This document shows positions 36,665-46,425 of a stretch of 64,000 nucleotides of DNA, one piece after another. This DNA comes from Laguncularia racemosa. Lineage: Eukaryota; Streptophyta; Magnoliopsida; Myrtales; Combretaceae. Positions within the stretch are counted from its first letter, which is position 1. Each line of letters opens with the position of its first letter. A program made the position numbers and the translations under genes. The notes under the pieces are model-generated. The model had not been told where the DNA came from. It saw only the letters and a program-made list of their open reading frames with translations, and ran no database searches. The stretch spans positions 1,302,001 to 1,366,000 of the forward strand of contig JBBMOL010000180.1 in NCBI GenBank assembly GCA_037954665.1. The letters run 5' to 3'.

Positions 36665-36965
36665 CATGAACGGTAAAGTCCTAAAGTCAGATAAATAAAA
36701 GTTTCTTCTGGACATGGGATCGAGACACTGCCATAAGATGATGGAAATCGAACTCCTCTTCAACTTGAGATAGCAAATCCTGGAACGAAGGATACATTGC
36801 ATCGAGAATGAAACAGGGATTAAAAAAAAAAAAAAAAACCCGCCACTTGTGGGATTCTCTAACATAGATAGTGAAATAGCCTTTTAATATATCTCTGGCT
36901 GCTTTCTTTCCCATCCTTTGTAGAATCAGCTTAGTTGAAGCAACATTGGGTAGATGAATTCCCAT
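36665..36965 (-). pseudogene. SAUR pseudogene, array member 4
   Basis: The frame opens with a normal SAUR N-terminus (MGIHLPNVASTKLILQRMGK) and a weakened core (DILKGYFTIYVRES). It then runs into a 16-base homopolymer (A16 on the plus strand, about 36823-36838) that replaces the KKRFVVP block with a phenylalanine run. It resumes as PSFQDLLSQVEEEFDFHHLM and shifts frame before the TIPC motif: SIPCPEETFIYLTLGLYRS followed by a stop is in another frame, ending near 36666. The usual YVGE is YVRE and FGFDHP is FDFHHL. The TATA and CACATG elements survive upstream, but element A sits 13 bp beyond the latter. Confidence 0.85.
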
Positions 36966-37050
36966 AATTGTTGTTCTTTAAATCGGCTTTGTAGACAATA
37001 TATATGTTGGTTGATGCATGTCAAAGTATTTGTTGAAAACTAGCTAATGA

Positions 37051-37065
37051 ATTAGTATATATAGG
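37051..37065 (-). promoter_or_regulatory. TATA box of the SAUR pseudogene
   Basis: The minus strand reads CCTATATATACTAAT about 90 bp before the ATG, the best TATA match in the array. Confidence 0.5.
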
Positions 37066-37131
37066 CATGTGATATTGCTATATGGCGAGTATTTCTTGTT
37101 GGGTGTGGTCGATATTATAAGGAGAACAAAG

Positions 37132-37140
37132 TCACATGGT
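37132..37140 (-). promoter_or_regulatory. Conserved CACATG element upstream of the SAUR pseudogene
   Basis: GTCACATGGT, 168 bp before the start codon; retroelement A begins 13 bp further upstream. Confidence 0.45.
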
Positions 37141-37151
37141 TTTTGCCACCC

Positions 37152-37552
37152 TGACGCAGCGAGTTAGCGTAGAAAAGGACGAGAATCACTCAACGAATGA
37201 ATCTCACAAACAAACCACGGTTGCACACAACCCGTTAAAGGAGAGAAGCCTCTCACAAAATGTATTTCAAATATAAAATAAGACGTAACCCTAACATGAC
37301 TAACAAAAGGGTTTATATACTCTCCCTTAAAATAATAAAAGAAAAGGCGAATCTACGTATACACGGTCGAAGGCACGGCCGTGCTTTAAACCGTGTTGGA
37401 CTCTGTGAGGATTTGTTGTTCGATACTCTTGCTCGAGATACGGCCGTGCTTCAGGCCGTGTTGGACTCTGTGAAAATTCGTTGTTTGATCCCCTTGTTCA
37501 AGAAACGGCCGTGCTTCAGACCGTGTGTTCGCATCTTGTATCCCCTCCATCA
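37152..37552 (-). repeat. 3' LTR of element A
   Basis: A 401-bp LTR from TGACGCAGCGAG to CCCTCCATCA on the plus strand, near-identical to 53196-53625. It holds three tandem units of about 65 bp, each opening with a (C/T/A)ACGGCCGTG palindrome (near 37373, 37439 and 37504). Confidence 0.92.
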
Positions 37553-37572
37553 TTCTCTCCCACCAGAGAAGA
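37553..37572 (-). other. Polypurine tract of element A
   Basis: Just inside the 3' LTR the minus strand reads TTCTCTGGTGGGAGAGAA, a purine-rich second-strand priming site. Confidence 0.6.
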
Positions 37573-38267
37573 ACTCGACCCCGAGTTCTCTGTAGGATAT
37601 AACGCCTCATCGTTAGGGAAGAAAGGAAAGATATCAGCGACATTGAATGTCTTTGAAATGCCCATGGTGTTTGGTAAACCAACCACATAAGCATTATCAT
37701 TGATTGTCTGCACGATCTTATACGGACCATACTTTTTTGGTTGAAGCTTGCTGTATTTTCCAATGGGAAACTGTTCCTTGCGTAAGAATACCATAACCTG
37801 ATCACCCACTGAAAACACTTGTCGCCTTCGATGCTTGTCAGCTGCAGCTTTGTACTTGGCATTGGATCGTTCAATTTTCGCCCTCACCTCAGCTGTAGTA
37901 TTTTGCCAATTATCCGCTAGGTTCTTGGCTGCTGCGTTAAACTCAGTACCCCTCAGAAGCTTGATCAAATCCACAGCATGGTTAGGAGTATTGGTATAGA
38001 CAATAGAGAATGGAGACTTGCCTATTATCCTGTGAACAACACTGTTATAAGCAAATTCCGCCTGAGCCAATGCCACGTCCCATTGCTTGGGTTTCTCACC
38101 ACAGATACTCCTAATGAGATTGCCCAAGGTTCGATTTGTTGCTTTTGTTTGACCATCCGTTTGTGGGTGAGCCGTGCTGCTATAGTTCAGTGAGGAATCA
38201 AACAGCTGCCACAGGGTTCTCCAAAAATGACTCAGGAATTTGCTGTCTCTGTCTGAAGTAATAGATT

Positions 38268-38272
38268 TAGGC
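38268..38272. other. Target site duplication of element B, left copy
   Basis: TAGGC here and at 49349-49353 flank element B exactly. Confidence 0.9.
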
Positions 38273-40891
38273 TGCAGCGACCCACCTACTAGGTCTGATT
38301 CTTGAACCTGTTCCAAAATTCCTGTAACTATCCTTGGTACTTGTAGATAGGTTGCTATGCCGTCTCTGAATTAGAGATAAGGCAAATTCTGCTAATATTG
38401 AACCTGTAACTCCAACCTGTATGAAATTTTATAAACGTCCTGTAAAATGGCGCTAACAGCACTATCATTTCATGTCCACATCATATCTAAACACATGTAC
38501 TTAAAATCTCCTGTCACATCATACATCATATATATATCATCGGGATCTGCATTCCCGGTAAGTAGGCATAGCCTAGATTGATCCTGTAGCCTTAAGTGGC
38601 TCAAAAGATTATAAATCCAACCTTATACACACAAATATTTACATTACAATCTGAAGATTAACACCTATAGATCTTATTACAAATAACAGAGGTTCCAAAA
38701 TGAAATTAAGGGCTTCTTTGCCTCTATTGAAGCTCTCCAAAAACCTCGAGTCTCCAACAACTTATTCTTCAATACCTGTACCTGAGGTTAGCAAAAACAC
38801 TAACCCCTCAGCTTCTTAAGAAGCAAAGTGAGTATAAAATCAAGCAACCCAATAAAAACAAACAACAAAATCACATAATAGTAATCAACAATATTATCAA
38901 ATACCTCGAAGTGATTACTCAAGCAAGCAAGTTATACTCGCAAGAAACCCAATTCAATTTATTACATTTTAACATCATCATGATCTTACTTAGTGATATT
39001 TTCCCCGTAATTCCATTTTTGCTAAACTCATAACCTTTTCATTGGAGACCATTTCAATCACTCCTGTTTACTCACAAGTCACAAATATTTTTCAATTAAT
39101 CCAGGCAAAGCCTGTCAACTAGTAGATAAACTACCCTCATGTACTTTTCAAAACTTAATGTTTTCTCAACCAATTAAGACATCATTATATACTCTTTTTA
39201 GTTAGAAATATTCAGCTCGCCTTTCACCTTCCTCAAACAAAAGGGGTGACCAGATCCCCATAGGTCACTAAACCGGGCCAGTCCGTCGACCATGCCTCAA
39301 ACCCATCCGGGTCAACTCAAAGGTCGTACCACAAACTTACTAGGCAGGGAACAAGACTTTTCTTACATTAAGTGTTTTAGGTTAGTAGGTACTTATAGCC
39401 TAACTCCCATTTTATTATCCATTTAGATATTTCATCGTTACCAAGACAACAATAGTATGAACTCAACTAGTCATATAAGCCCCATTTAATAAGCTAAAAA
39501 TAACCCAGCATTACATCACATACAACCAGGAATAGTATAATCAAATCTCACACCCAACTCTCATTCTAGGATTTTCTAGAATGTTCCCTTTTTTCTCATA
39601 ATCCAATCATATCATGACACACAACCAGCCATTAGTAAACCAATATAATTCAACAATCCTCCTGCATTGATCATAGTAAGTGATCGTACAGGGTAATTTC
39701 AGCCAACAACAAGTAGTCTACATTATCAACCACTTGTACCCAAGAGAAAAGTTAAGGGGGTACTCACCTGAAACAATATATGCCAATCCAAACAGTCGCA
39801 CCAGCCAAGTTCCTTTGTCCTCCTTACTCAACAGAAATACCTGAATTATCAGTATACCAATCAATGTTACCTCATTCGCTCTATTGAACCCTAAATTGCT
39901 AATTCAGTATTCCAAACCCTTAAATTCCATCCTAACCTCGTATAATCCACCATTTTCCTACAATTTCTAATTCATATACATACGGGTATATTACGCTCTA
40001 TTATATATTAATGTAATTAAATTTCGACATGATTCTATATTGAATCGTATGGTTCTAAATTATCATAATCTTGCACCAAGCACTCCCGTTTTTGTTTCGT
40101 AACTAACATAAGCTTCTCAAAATCTTATTATTCTTCAATGAACCTGAACTGAACATCAAATTCAACTAATCAAATCAAATTCTCTAATTTTGCTAAGGAT
40201 TTAATTCGGCCAGAACAGGGTAATTATCTTGAAAAATTCACTAAAAATAGAAAACGACTCCAATCGGAACATATATTGATTTGGTGATATAATAAATCAT
40301 ATAAGGATCTTGTATACTAAAAATTAAATCAAAACTACATCATTTGACCTATTTAGTTTCCAATTTAATTTACGACCAAAACAGAGCATTTCTTAAGGAT
40401 CACATATTTGTTAATCGAATTTCAGAAAAATAAAATTCTCACATTAATATTCATACAAAATTATGTCAGAATACCAAAAATAATAATTTTTCATCAACAT
40501 TTGATATTTTTAACAAAAATAGGAAGTTTCGGGCGTTACCTGGGGCTGCTCCGTTCACCGGCCTCCGGCCACCAACGCCGGAAACCACTATGTCGGCCGG
40601 AATCCTCTCCCACCCAAAACCTTAACCCTAGCTTGGCCTAGCAGCAGATTTACCCAACCCCCTTCGAACGAACAAACAAAATTCTCCCTACTTAATTTGA
40701 TTTTTTGTTCTTCAATTTCTTCAAATTCTTGTTGCATCCTACTTCAATCTTGTTCTTCTTCCTATCCTGATGATTGCATGTTGGAAATTACAACTTCAAT
40801 TTTCCCAGAAAATTCGGATGAAATGGAGAGGGTTTTGGTTTCTTTTTTTTTTTTTCTAATTTTTTGATGATTTGATTTTTCTCTCTCCCTA

Positions 40892-40929
<38 letters not shown>

Positions 40930-41214
40930 CTTACATTTTCTGACATTGAGGGTGCTGTTCTGTATTTGTTTTTGTTTTTTTTTCCTTCCTCTTTTATTTA
41001 TTTTCTTTTTAGTTATAATATAATATAATATATTATGTACATTTTTTTTACATATATATATATGCCCATATAATTTATATTATTATTATTATTTTATATA
41101 TATATATTTTATTTTATTTTATTTTTAGCATATAACACATATATACATACATACATACATACATATATATATTATTTTAATTTTAACATTATTGCTTAAG
41201 TTTTGGTCCTCACA
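38273..41214 (-). repeat. 3' LTR of element B
   Basis: Runs from TGCAGCGACCCACC to GGTCCTCACA on the plus strand; 2942 bp. It matches 46426-49348 almost throughout, including the GC-rich CCGGCCTCCGGCCACC block and the TA microsatellite at 40897-40923. The LTR has no coding frame of note. Confidence 0.95.
40897..40923. repeat. (TA)n microsatellite in the 3' LTR of B
   Basis: About 13-14 TA units; the partner LTR has a shorter run near 49051-49070. Confidence 0.85.
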
Positions 41215-41230
41215 TTTCCCCCCCCTTAAA
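41215..41230 (-). other. Polypurine tract of element B
   Basis: Immediately inside the 3' LTR the minus strand reads TTTTAAGGGGGGGGAAA followed by the LTR start TGTGAGG. Confidence 0.8.
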
Positions 41231-41369
41231 ATAGTTTCGTCGTCGAAACTACTACGCAGGTACAACTCATTGTATTTTAATATCCTACACTTAAATTACA
41301 AAACACTTAGAATTTAAGTAAGGCCATACATATTTATATTCTAAGGGTGAAACAGAAGTTACCTGTTTA

Positions 41370-41541
41370 GAACAAGTCTGGATATTTAGTCCTCATATGA
41401 TTCTCTCTCCCATGTGGCCTCTGCCTCGGTATGACTATTCCAAAGGACTTTTATAAATGTAATATCCCGGTTTCTGAGTTGCCTAGTGGACATATCCAAA
41501 ATGGCAATGGGATACTCCTCATATGTCATGTTCTCCTGGAG
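41370..41541 (-). pseudogene. Chromodomain of element B
   Basis: Downstream of a stop after the integrase CTD the same reading continues as NMTYEEYPIAILDMSTRQLR, then NRDITFIKVLWNSHTEAEAT and WERE. This is the chromovirus chromodomain pattern (V/I-L-D…LR-K-I…VKVLW…EATWE). Such domains direct integration to particular chromatin in the family. An in-frame stop (near 41541) separates it from the integrase. Confidence 0.75.
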
Positions 41542-42580
41542 TCATTTTGGTAGATGTTCTAAGACAACTGTCGGATCGCTAACACATTTCCTCAATGAAG
41601 ACACATGGAATACATTATGGATATTGGCTAACTCAGCAGGTAACTCAAGTTCATATGCCACAGCTCCAATCCTCCTCTGAATCTGGTATGAACCAATATA
41701 ACGAGGACTCAACTTCCCTTTTACTCCAAATCTCCTGACCCCCTTCATAGGTGATACTTTCAAGAACACAAAGTCTTTAACTTGAAACTCTAATGGTTTT
41801 CTACGTTTATCAGCATAACTTTTCTGTCTACTTTGTGCTGTTTGCATTCTGGCCTTTATCACCTGAACTTTATCCTTCAGCTGTTGGAGCATTTCTGGTC
41901 CCACTACTTGTTTCTCTCCAATCTCATCCCAATATAATGGGGATCTACATTTTCTTCCATATAGGGCTTCATATGGGGCCATCTGTATAGTACTATGATA
42001 GCTGTTATTATATGCAAACTCGATTAGTGGCAAATGTTCATCCCAATTACCACCAAACTCCAAAACACATGCTCTCAACATATCCTCAAGTGTCTATATG
42101 GTTCTCTCTGTTTGACCATCTGTCTGAGGATGATAAGCTGTACTGAACTTCAATTTGGTGCCCATAGCTTCCTGTAGGGTTTGTCAAAATCGAGAAATAA
42201 ACCTGGGATCTCTGTCAGAAACAATAGAAGCGGGTACTCCATGTAATCGCACTATTTCCTTAATATATAACGCTGCTAAGCGAGATAGTAGCATGCTCTG
42301 TTGAATTGGAAGGAAATGGGCTGATTTAGTCAGCCTATCAATGATTACCCAAATAGCATTATGCTGTTTCCTGGTCCCGGGTAATCCTATAACAAAATCC
42401 ATGGACATTTGCTCCCACTTCCATTCAGGAATGGAGAGGGGTTGTAATAACCCTCCAGGTTTTTGATGCTCTGCTTTAACTTGTTGGCAAGTGCTACACT
42501 TTGCCACATATTCTGCAATGTCTTTCTTCATCCCTGGCCACCAATACACTGATTTCACATCCCTGTACATCTTATTGCTT
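41542..42580 (-). pseudogene. Integrase of element B
   Basis: The zinc-binding end is seen as YWWPGMKKDIAEYVAKCSTC. The catalytic core has MSMDFVIGLPG (first Asp), SIVSDRDPRF (second Asp) and DGQTE (third residue, Glu retained). A stop replaces the Gln codon a few residues after it, and another shift lies near 42184. The CTD follows (KLSPRYIGSYQIQRRIGAVA, HNVFHVSSLRK). Confidence 0.88.
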
Positions 42581-42693
42581 CCTGGGTGGTTTGTATAAAT
42601 GGTATGATGAGCCTCATCTAAAATTGCTTTTTTGATCTTCTCTATTGCTGGTACGCATAATCTACCTTTGAATCTTAATACTCCTGTCTCATC

Positions 42694-43340
42694 TCATATA
42701 AAGTCGGGATATCTAATCATATTATTCCTGACTTTTTGCAATTCCTCATCAGTTAGCTGTGCTTCCCGAATCTGATCTTTCAATGTAGGTTGAATACTCA
42801 AACTATTTAATCTAGATTCTACTCCTGGCCATATAATTTCTAACTGTAACTGCTCTAAATCCCTCCACATTTCCACTCTATCAGTGATTAAAGTTGCCAG
42901 ATTGCTACACTGTTTCCTACTTAATGCATCAGCAACTACATTAGCTTTACCAGGATGATAGTGAATGGCTAGATCATAGTCTTTCATCAATTCCAACCAT
43001 CTCCTTTGTCGCATGTTCAACTCTTTTTGAGTAAGGATGTATTTCAAACTCTTATGATCAGTATATACATCGCATTTATCACCATACAAATAATGTCTCC
43101 AAATTTTTAAAGCAAATATTATAGCAGCCAACTCCAAATCATGAGTAGATAATTCTGCTCATATGGTTTCAACTGACGGGAAGCATAGGCTATAACTTTG
43201 TCATCCTGCATCAATACACACCCTAATCAATCTGAGAGGCATCACAATATATAGCATACCCACCTGTTCCACTAGGAATGGCCAAAATAGGAGCTGAAAC
43301 TAACCTCCTCTTTAATTCCTGAAAGCTTTGCTCACATTGG
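42694..43340 (-). pseudogene. RNase H domain of element B
   Basis: Contains MELAAIIFALKIWRHYLYGD, VYTDHKSLKYI and the closing VVADALSRK motif, typical Ty3/gypsy RNase H. The N-terminal end is frameshifted near 43137-43200. Confidence 0.85.
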
Positions 43341-43349
43341 TCTGTCCAT

Positions 43350-44110
43350 TCAAATTTGACTCCTTTCCTCATCAATCGAGTTAGGGGTACAGCTATCTTT
43401 CAAAAGTCTTTCACAAATTTCCTGTAATATCCTGCCATACCAAGAAAACTTCTTTACCTCCCTGACTGTGGTGGGAGGATTCCACTCTGTGATGGCCTGA
43501 ACCTTTGCAGGATCTACAGATATTCCAGAAGCTGACACAATATGGCCTAAGAATGCAATCTGGTCTAGCCAAAAATCACATTTCTTCAACTTAGCATACA
43601 ACTGTTTCTCCTGTAGAGTTTGCAACACCTTTCTTAAATGCTTAGCGTGCTCCTCGTTATCTTTAGAATAGATCAAGATATCATCAATGAATATAACCAC
43701 AAAGTCATCCAAATATTCTTTAAATACCCTATTCATCATATCCATAAAGGCAGCTGGGGCGTTAGTTAAACCAAAAGGCATCACCAGAAATTCATAGTGA
43801 CCATACCTGGTTCGAAATGCAGCCTTTGGTATGTCAATCTCCTTCACCTTCAATTGATGATATCCAGATTGCAGATCAATCTTCGAGAATACAGCTGCTC
43901 CTTTCAACTGATCAAATAAGTCATCAATTCGGGTAAAGGATATTTATTCTTGATGGTTACCTTATTCAACTCACGGTAATCTATACACAAACGTAGACTA
44001 CCATTCTTCTTTTTCACAAATAACACCGGTGCACCCAAGGGACATACTAGGCCTTATGAAACCCTTATCCAATAATTCATGTAACTGCTTTTTCAACTCC
44101 ATCAATTCTA
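43350..44110 (-). pseudogene. Reverse transcriptase of element B
   Basis: The best part (43907-43350) reads FSKIDLQSGYHQLKV, RYGHYEFLVMPFGLTNAPAA and the catalytic FIDDILIYSK box. Upstream to about 44110 the fingers (ELMELKKQLHELLDKGFI) are present with small indels near 43920 and 44040. Confidence 0.9.
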
Positions 44111-44351
44111 CAGGAGCCATACGATAAGGAGCTTTGGATACAGGTTTCGTACCTGCATTACCTCAATGCCGAATTCAACTTCTCTATCTAGGGGTAAGCC
44201 TGGTAATTCCTCAATAAATATTTTTGGGAATTCACATATAACTGGGATATCCTCCACTCTCTTCTCTTTCAATTGTGCATCTACCACTGAAGCCAAATAT
44301 CCCATACATCCTTTCTTCAATAATTTCTTGGCTTTGTTAGCTGCTATGATC

Positions 44352-44700
44352 TTAGGTATTGATCGCCTTATACTCCTCTGAACTGAATGCTTCCTCATCT
44401 GGTAGACAAAACTCTGCCACTTTATCCCGACAATTTAGATGCACCTTATACCTGGCCAGCCAATCCATGCCAAGGATAACATCATACCCTTTCATATTAA
44501 GAATAACCAAATCAGCTGGCAATTGCCGCCCTTCAATCACCACAATACCATCCTCCAATTGATAACTTGCTATCCTCTCCCCTCCAGAAGGATTACTTAC
44601 CACATATTCACATTTCAACTCTTCACTGGAGCCATGTTCCGTCTCACCCAGTCTTCAGCGACATAAGAATAGGTTGCTCCAGTGTCAAACAAGGCATAAG
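44352..44700 (-). pseudogene. Aspartic protease of element B
   Basis: The active-site motif YALFDTGATYSYVAE lies at about 44690-44645, and the downstream flap and ILGMDWL motif at about 44480-44460 (MKGYDVILGMDWLARY). Its role is to process the gag-pol polyprotein. A frame change separates the two parts. Confidence 0.85.
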
Positions 44701-45119
44701 CGGGATTATCATCTAATCGAATCACACCTGAAATCATTAAACACATCACATTCCACTTCCAGCAATTATTGTTAACATCCTACTCAATGAAAGTTAAGCA
44801 TAGTCACATCTACATCTTAATTACTTCATGTCTACACACACATTCATGCATATTTACACATATAGATTCATTCATTAATTCAATTACTCAATTCATAACA
44901 AGCATCAGCATCCCATACACATGAAAAGTCACACACATATACATATTTATACTTATACATTTACATATTTATATAGATATATAGGTTCATTTACATTACA
45001 ACTATTTAACCATCAAACTATCAGATAAGTTTAGTAGTCTTAACCTGCTACTACATCATCCACATTAGCTGACTCTGTCTGTTGTATAGCAAAGACTCGT
45101 GCTTGAGTCTGAGGTCGCG

Positions 45120-46225
45120 GTCTACCCCCTAGGATTTAGATCATGCCTAGGTGCTGGGGCCTGAGTCTGCTGACCTCCCTCACTCCTACCCCAACAATTA
45201 TAGGAAGTATGACCAAACTGTCCACAGGTGTAACATTGGAGGTCCTTAGGATTCTGACATTGCCTAGCAATGTGTCCATCTACCCCACATCTATAACATT
45301 TTTCCTCTCAGCTGAGGACATTCATTAGCCTTGGATTGCCCTTACACTTCCAGCACACTATAGTATAAGTTTGATTCCTCTAAGGTCGGACTGGTGGCTG
45401 ATACTGCTTCTTTGCTTTTCCTTTATCCTTACTCCATTTTTGCCCAAAACTACCTCCATCCTTTCTTTTGTGTGAAGGACCCTCCATACCCTTTATATCC
45501 CTCACTTGTTCCAGTATACGGGCTTCATTCACAATCTCCACATAAGTCGCAACTTTACTTCTTTTTAGCTCTGCCTGAAAATAGATATCCAGCCCGGCAC
45601 GAAATTTATCAGCTTTTACCTCTTCATCATTCTGATAGGCCAATGGAGTGAATTTCAAAAATCTGCTAAACTCTCACTCATACCCCATTATGCTTCTACC
45701 TTTCTGCTTTAATTCATAAAACTTTTCCCTCATTTTATCTTGTACACATGAGGGAAAATGTTGACTCAGGAAAACATCCTTAAATGCTGACCAAGTAATT
45801 GGAGCTTCCATCAGCTCCTTCTGTGATACCCACCAATCATGTGCAGTATCTTCTAATAGAACTACAGCATAGTCTACCTTTTTATCCTCGAGAACATCAT
45901 GTACCTGGAAAGCTCTTTCTATGGAGTTTATCCAATTCACAGCTGTAGTGGGGTCTAGACTCTTACCATCAAAGGGCTTTACAATCCTCTATACCCTGGT
46001 AGTTTATCCCCACCTGATCTCGCGGCCATATCTTCAACCCAAGCTTGCATTGCAGCAACCATCTGCTCCATTGGATTCTGTGGAGCTGGCGGTGGAGGTG
46101 GTGGGGGTGGTGGAGGTGGTGGAGGTAAATCCTCTTGCTGATCATGAGGGACCATATTCTTGGTCTTCCTTCCTCTACCTCTACCTCGACCTCTTCCACA
46201 TTCCTTTTTACTGCAATCAAATCTA
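45120..46225 (-). pseudogene. Gag of element B
   Basis: From the N-terminus: an Arg-Gly run (GRGRGRGRGRK), a 13-residue proline tract, MEQMVAAMQAWVEDMAAR, the capsid core (VDYAVVLLEDTAHDWWVSQ, then FLSQHFPSCVQDKMREKFYE), a Lys-rich linker and CCHC knuckles (CYRCGVDGHIARQC and CYTCGQFGHTSYNC; a first CWKC knuckle is damaged). Frameshifts lie near 45660 and 45940. No ATG precedes the Arg-Gly run in frame, so the start is lost or lies elsewhere. Confidence 0.85.
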
Positions 46226-46405
46226 CATAAATAAGTACACTTGAATCAGAAATCAAACACTTAAACTTCTTAAACAAGCATATGTATTCCACAATACACA
46301 AATACATCACAATTTGGTAAGTCAAATCAATTAACACAACTTAAAGTCTTCATTCATCCTAACTACCCCACACAAGCTCACACGGGTTTAATCATAATGC
46401 CTAAA

Positions 46406-46422
46406 CCTAAGCTCTAATACCA
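46406..46422 (-). other. Primer binding site of element B (initiator Met tRNA)
   Basis: The minus strand reads TGGTATTAGAGCTTAGG, three bases inside the 5' LTR. It matches the plant initiator-Met tRNA primer motif TGGTATCAGAGC with one mismatch. Confidence 0.75.
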
Positions 46423-46425
46423 CCC

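Larger units (their letters stand above)
37516..38272 (-). pseudogene. Element A integrase, C-terminal part
   Basis: This is the downstream half of the integrase split by element B. It carries SITSDRDSKFLSHFWRTLW, the second catalytic Asp region, then AHPQTDGQTKATNRTLGN, where the expected catalytic Glu after DGQT is Lys. The CTD follows (VGDQVMVFLRKEQFP, then KYGPYKIVQTINDNAYVVGL) with a Ser/Gly/Glu-rich tail. The frame crosses into the 3' LTR and stops 37 bp inside it. The open frame continues upstream into the LTR of B, so its first codons (to 38316) are chimeric. Confidence 0.85.
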
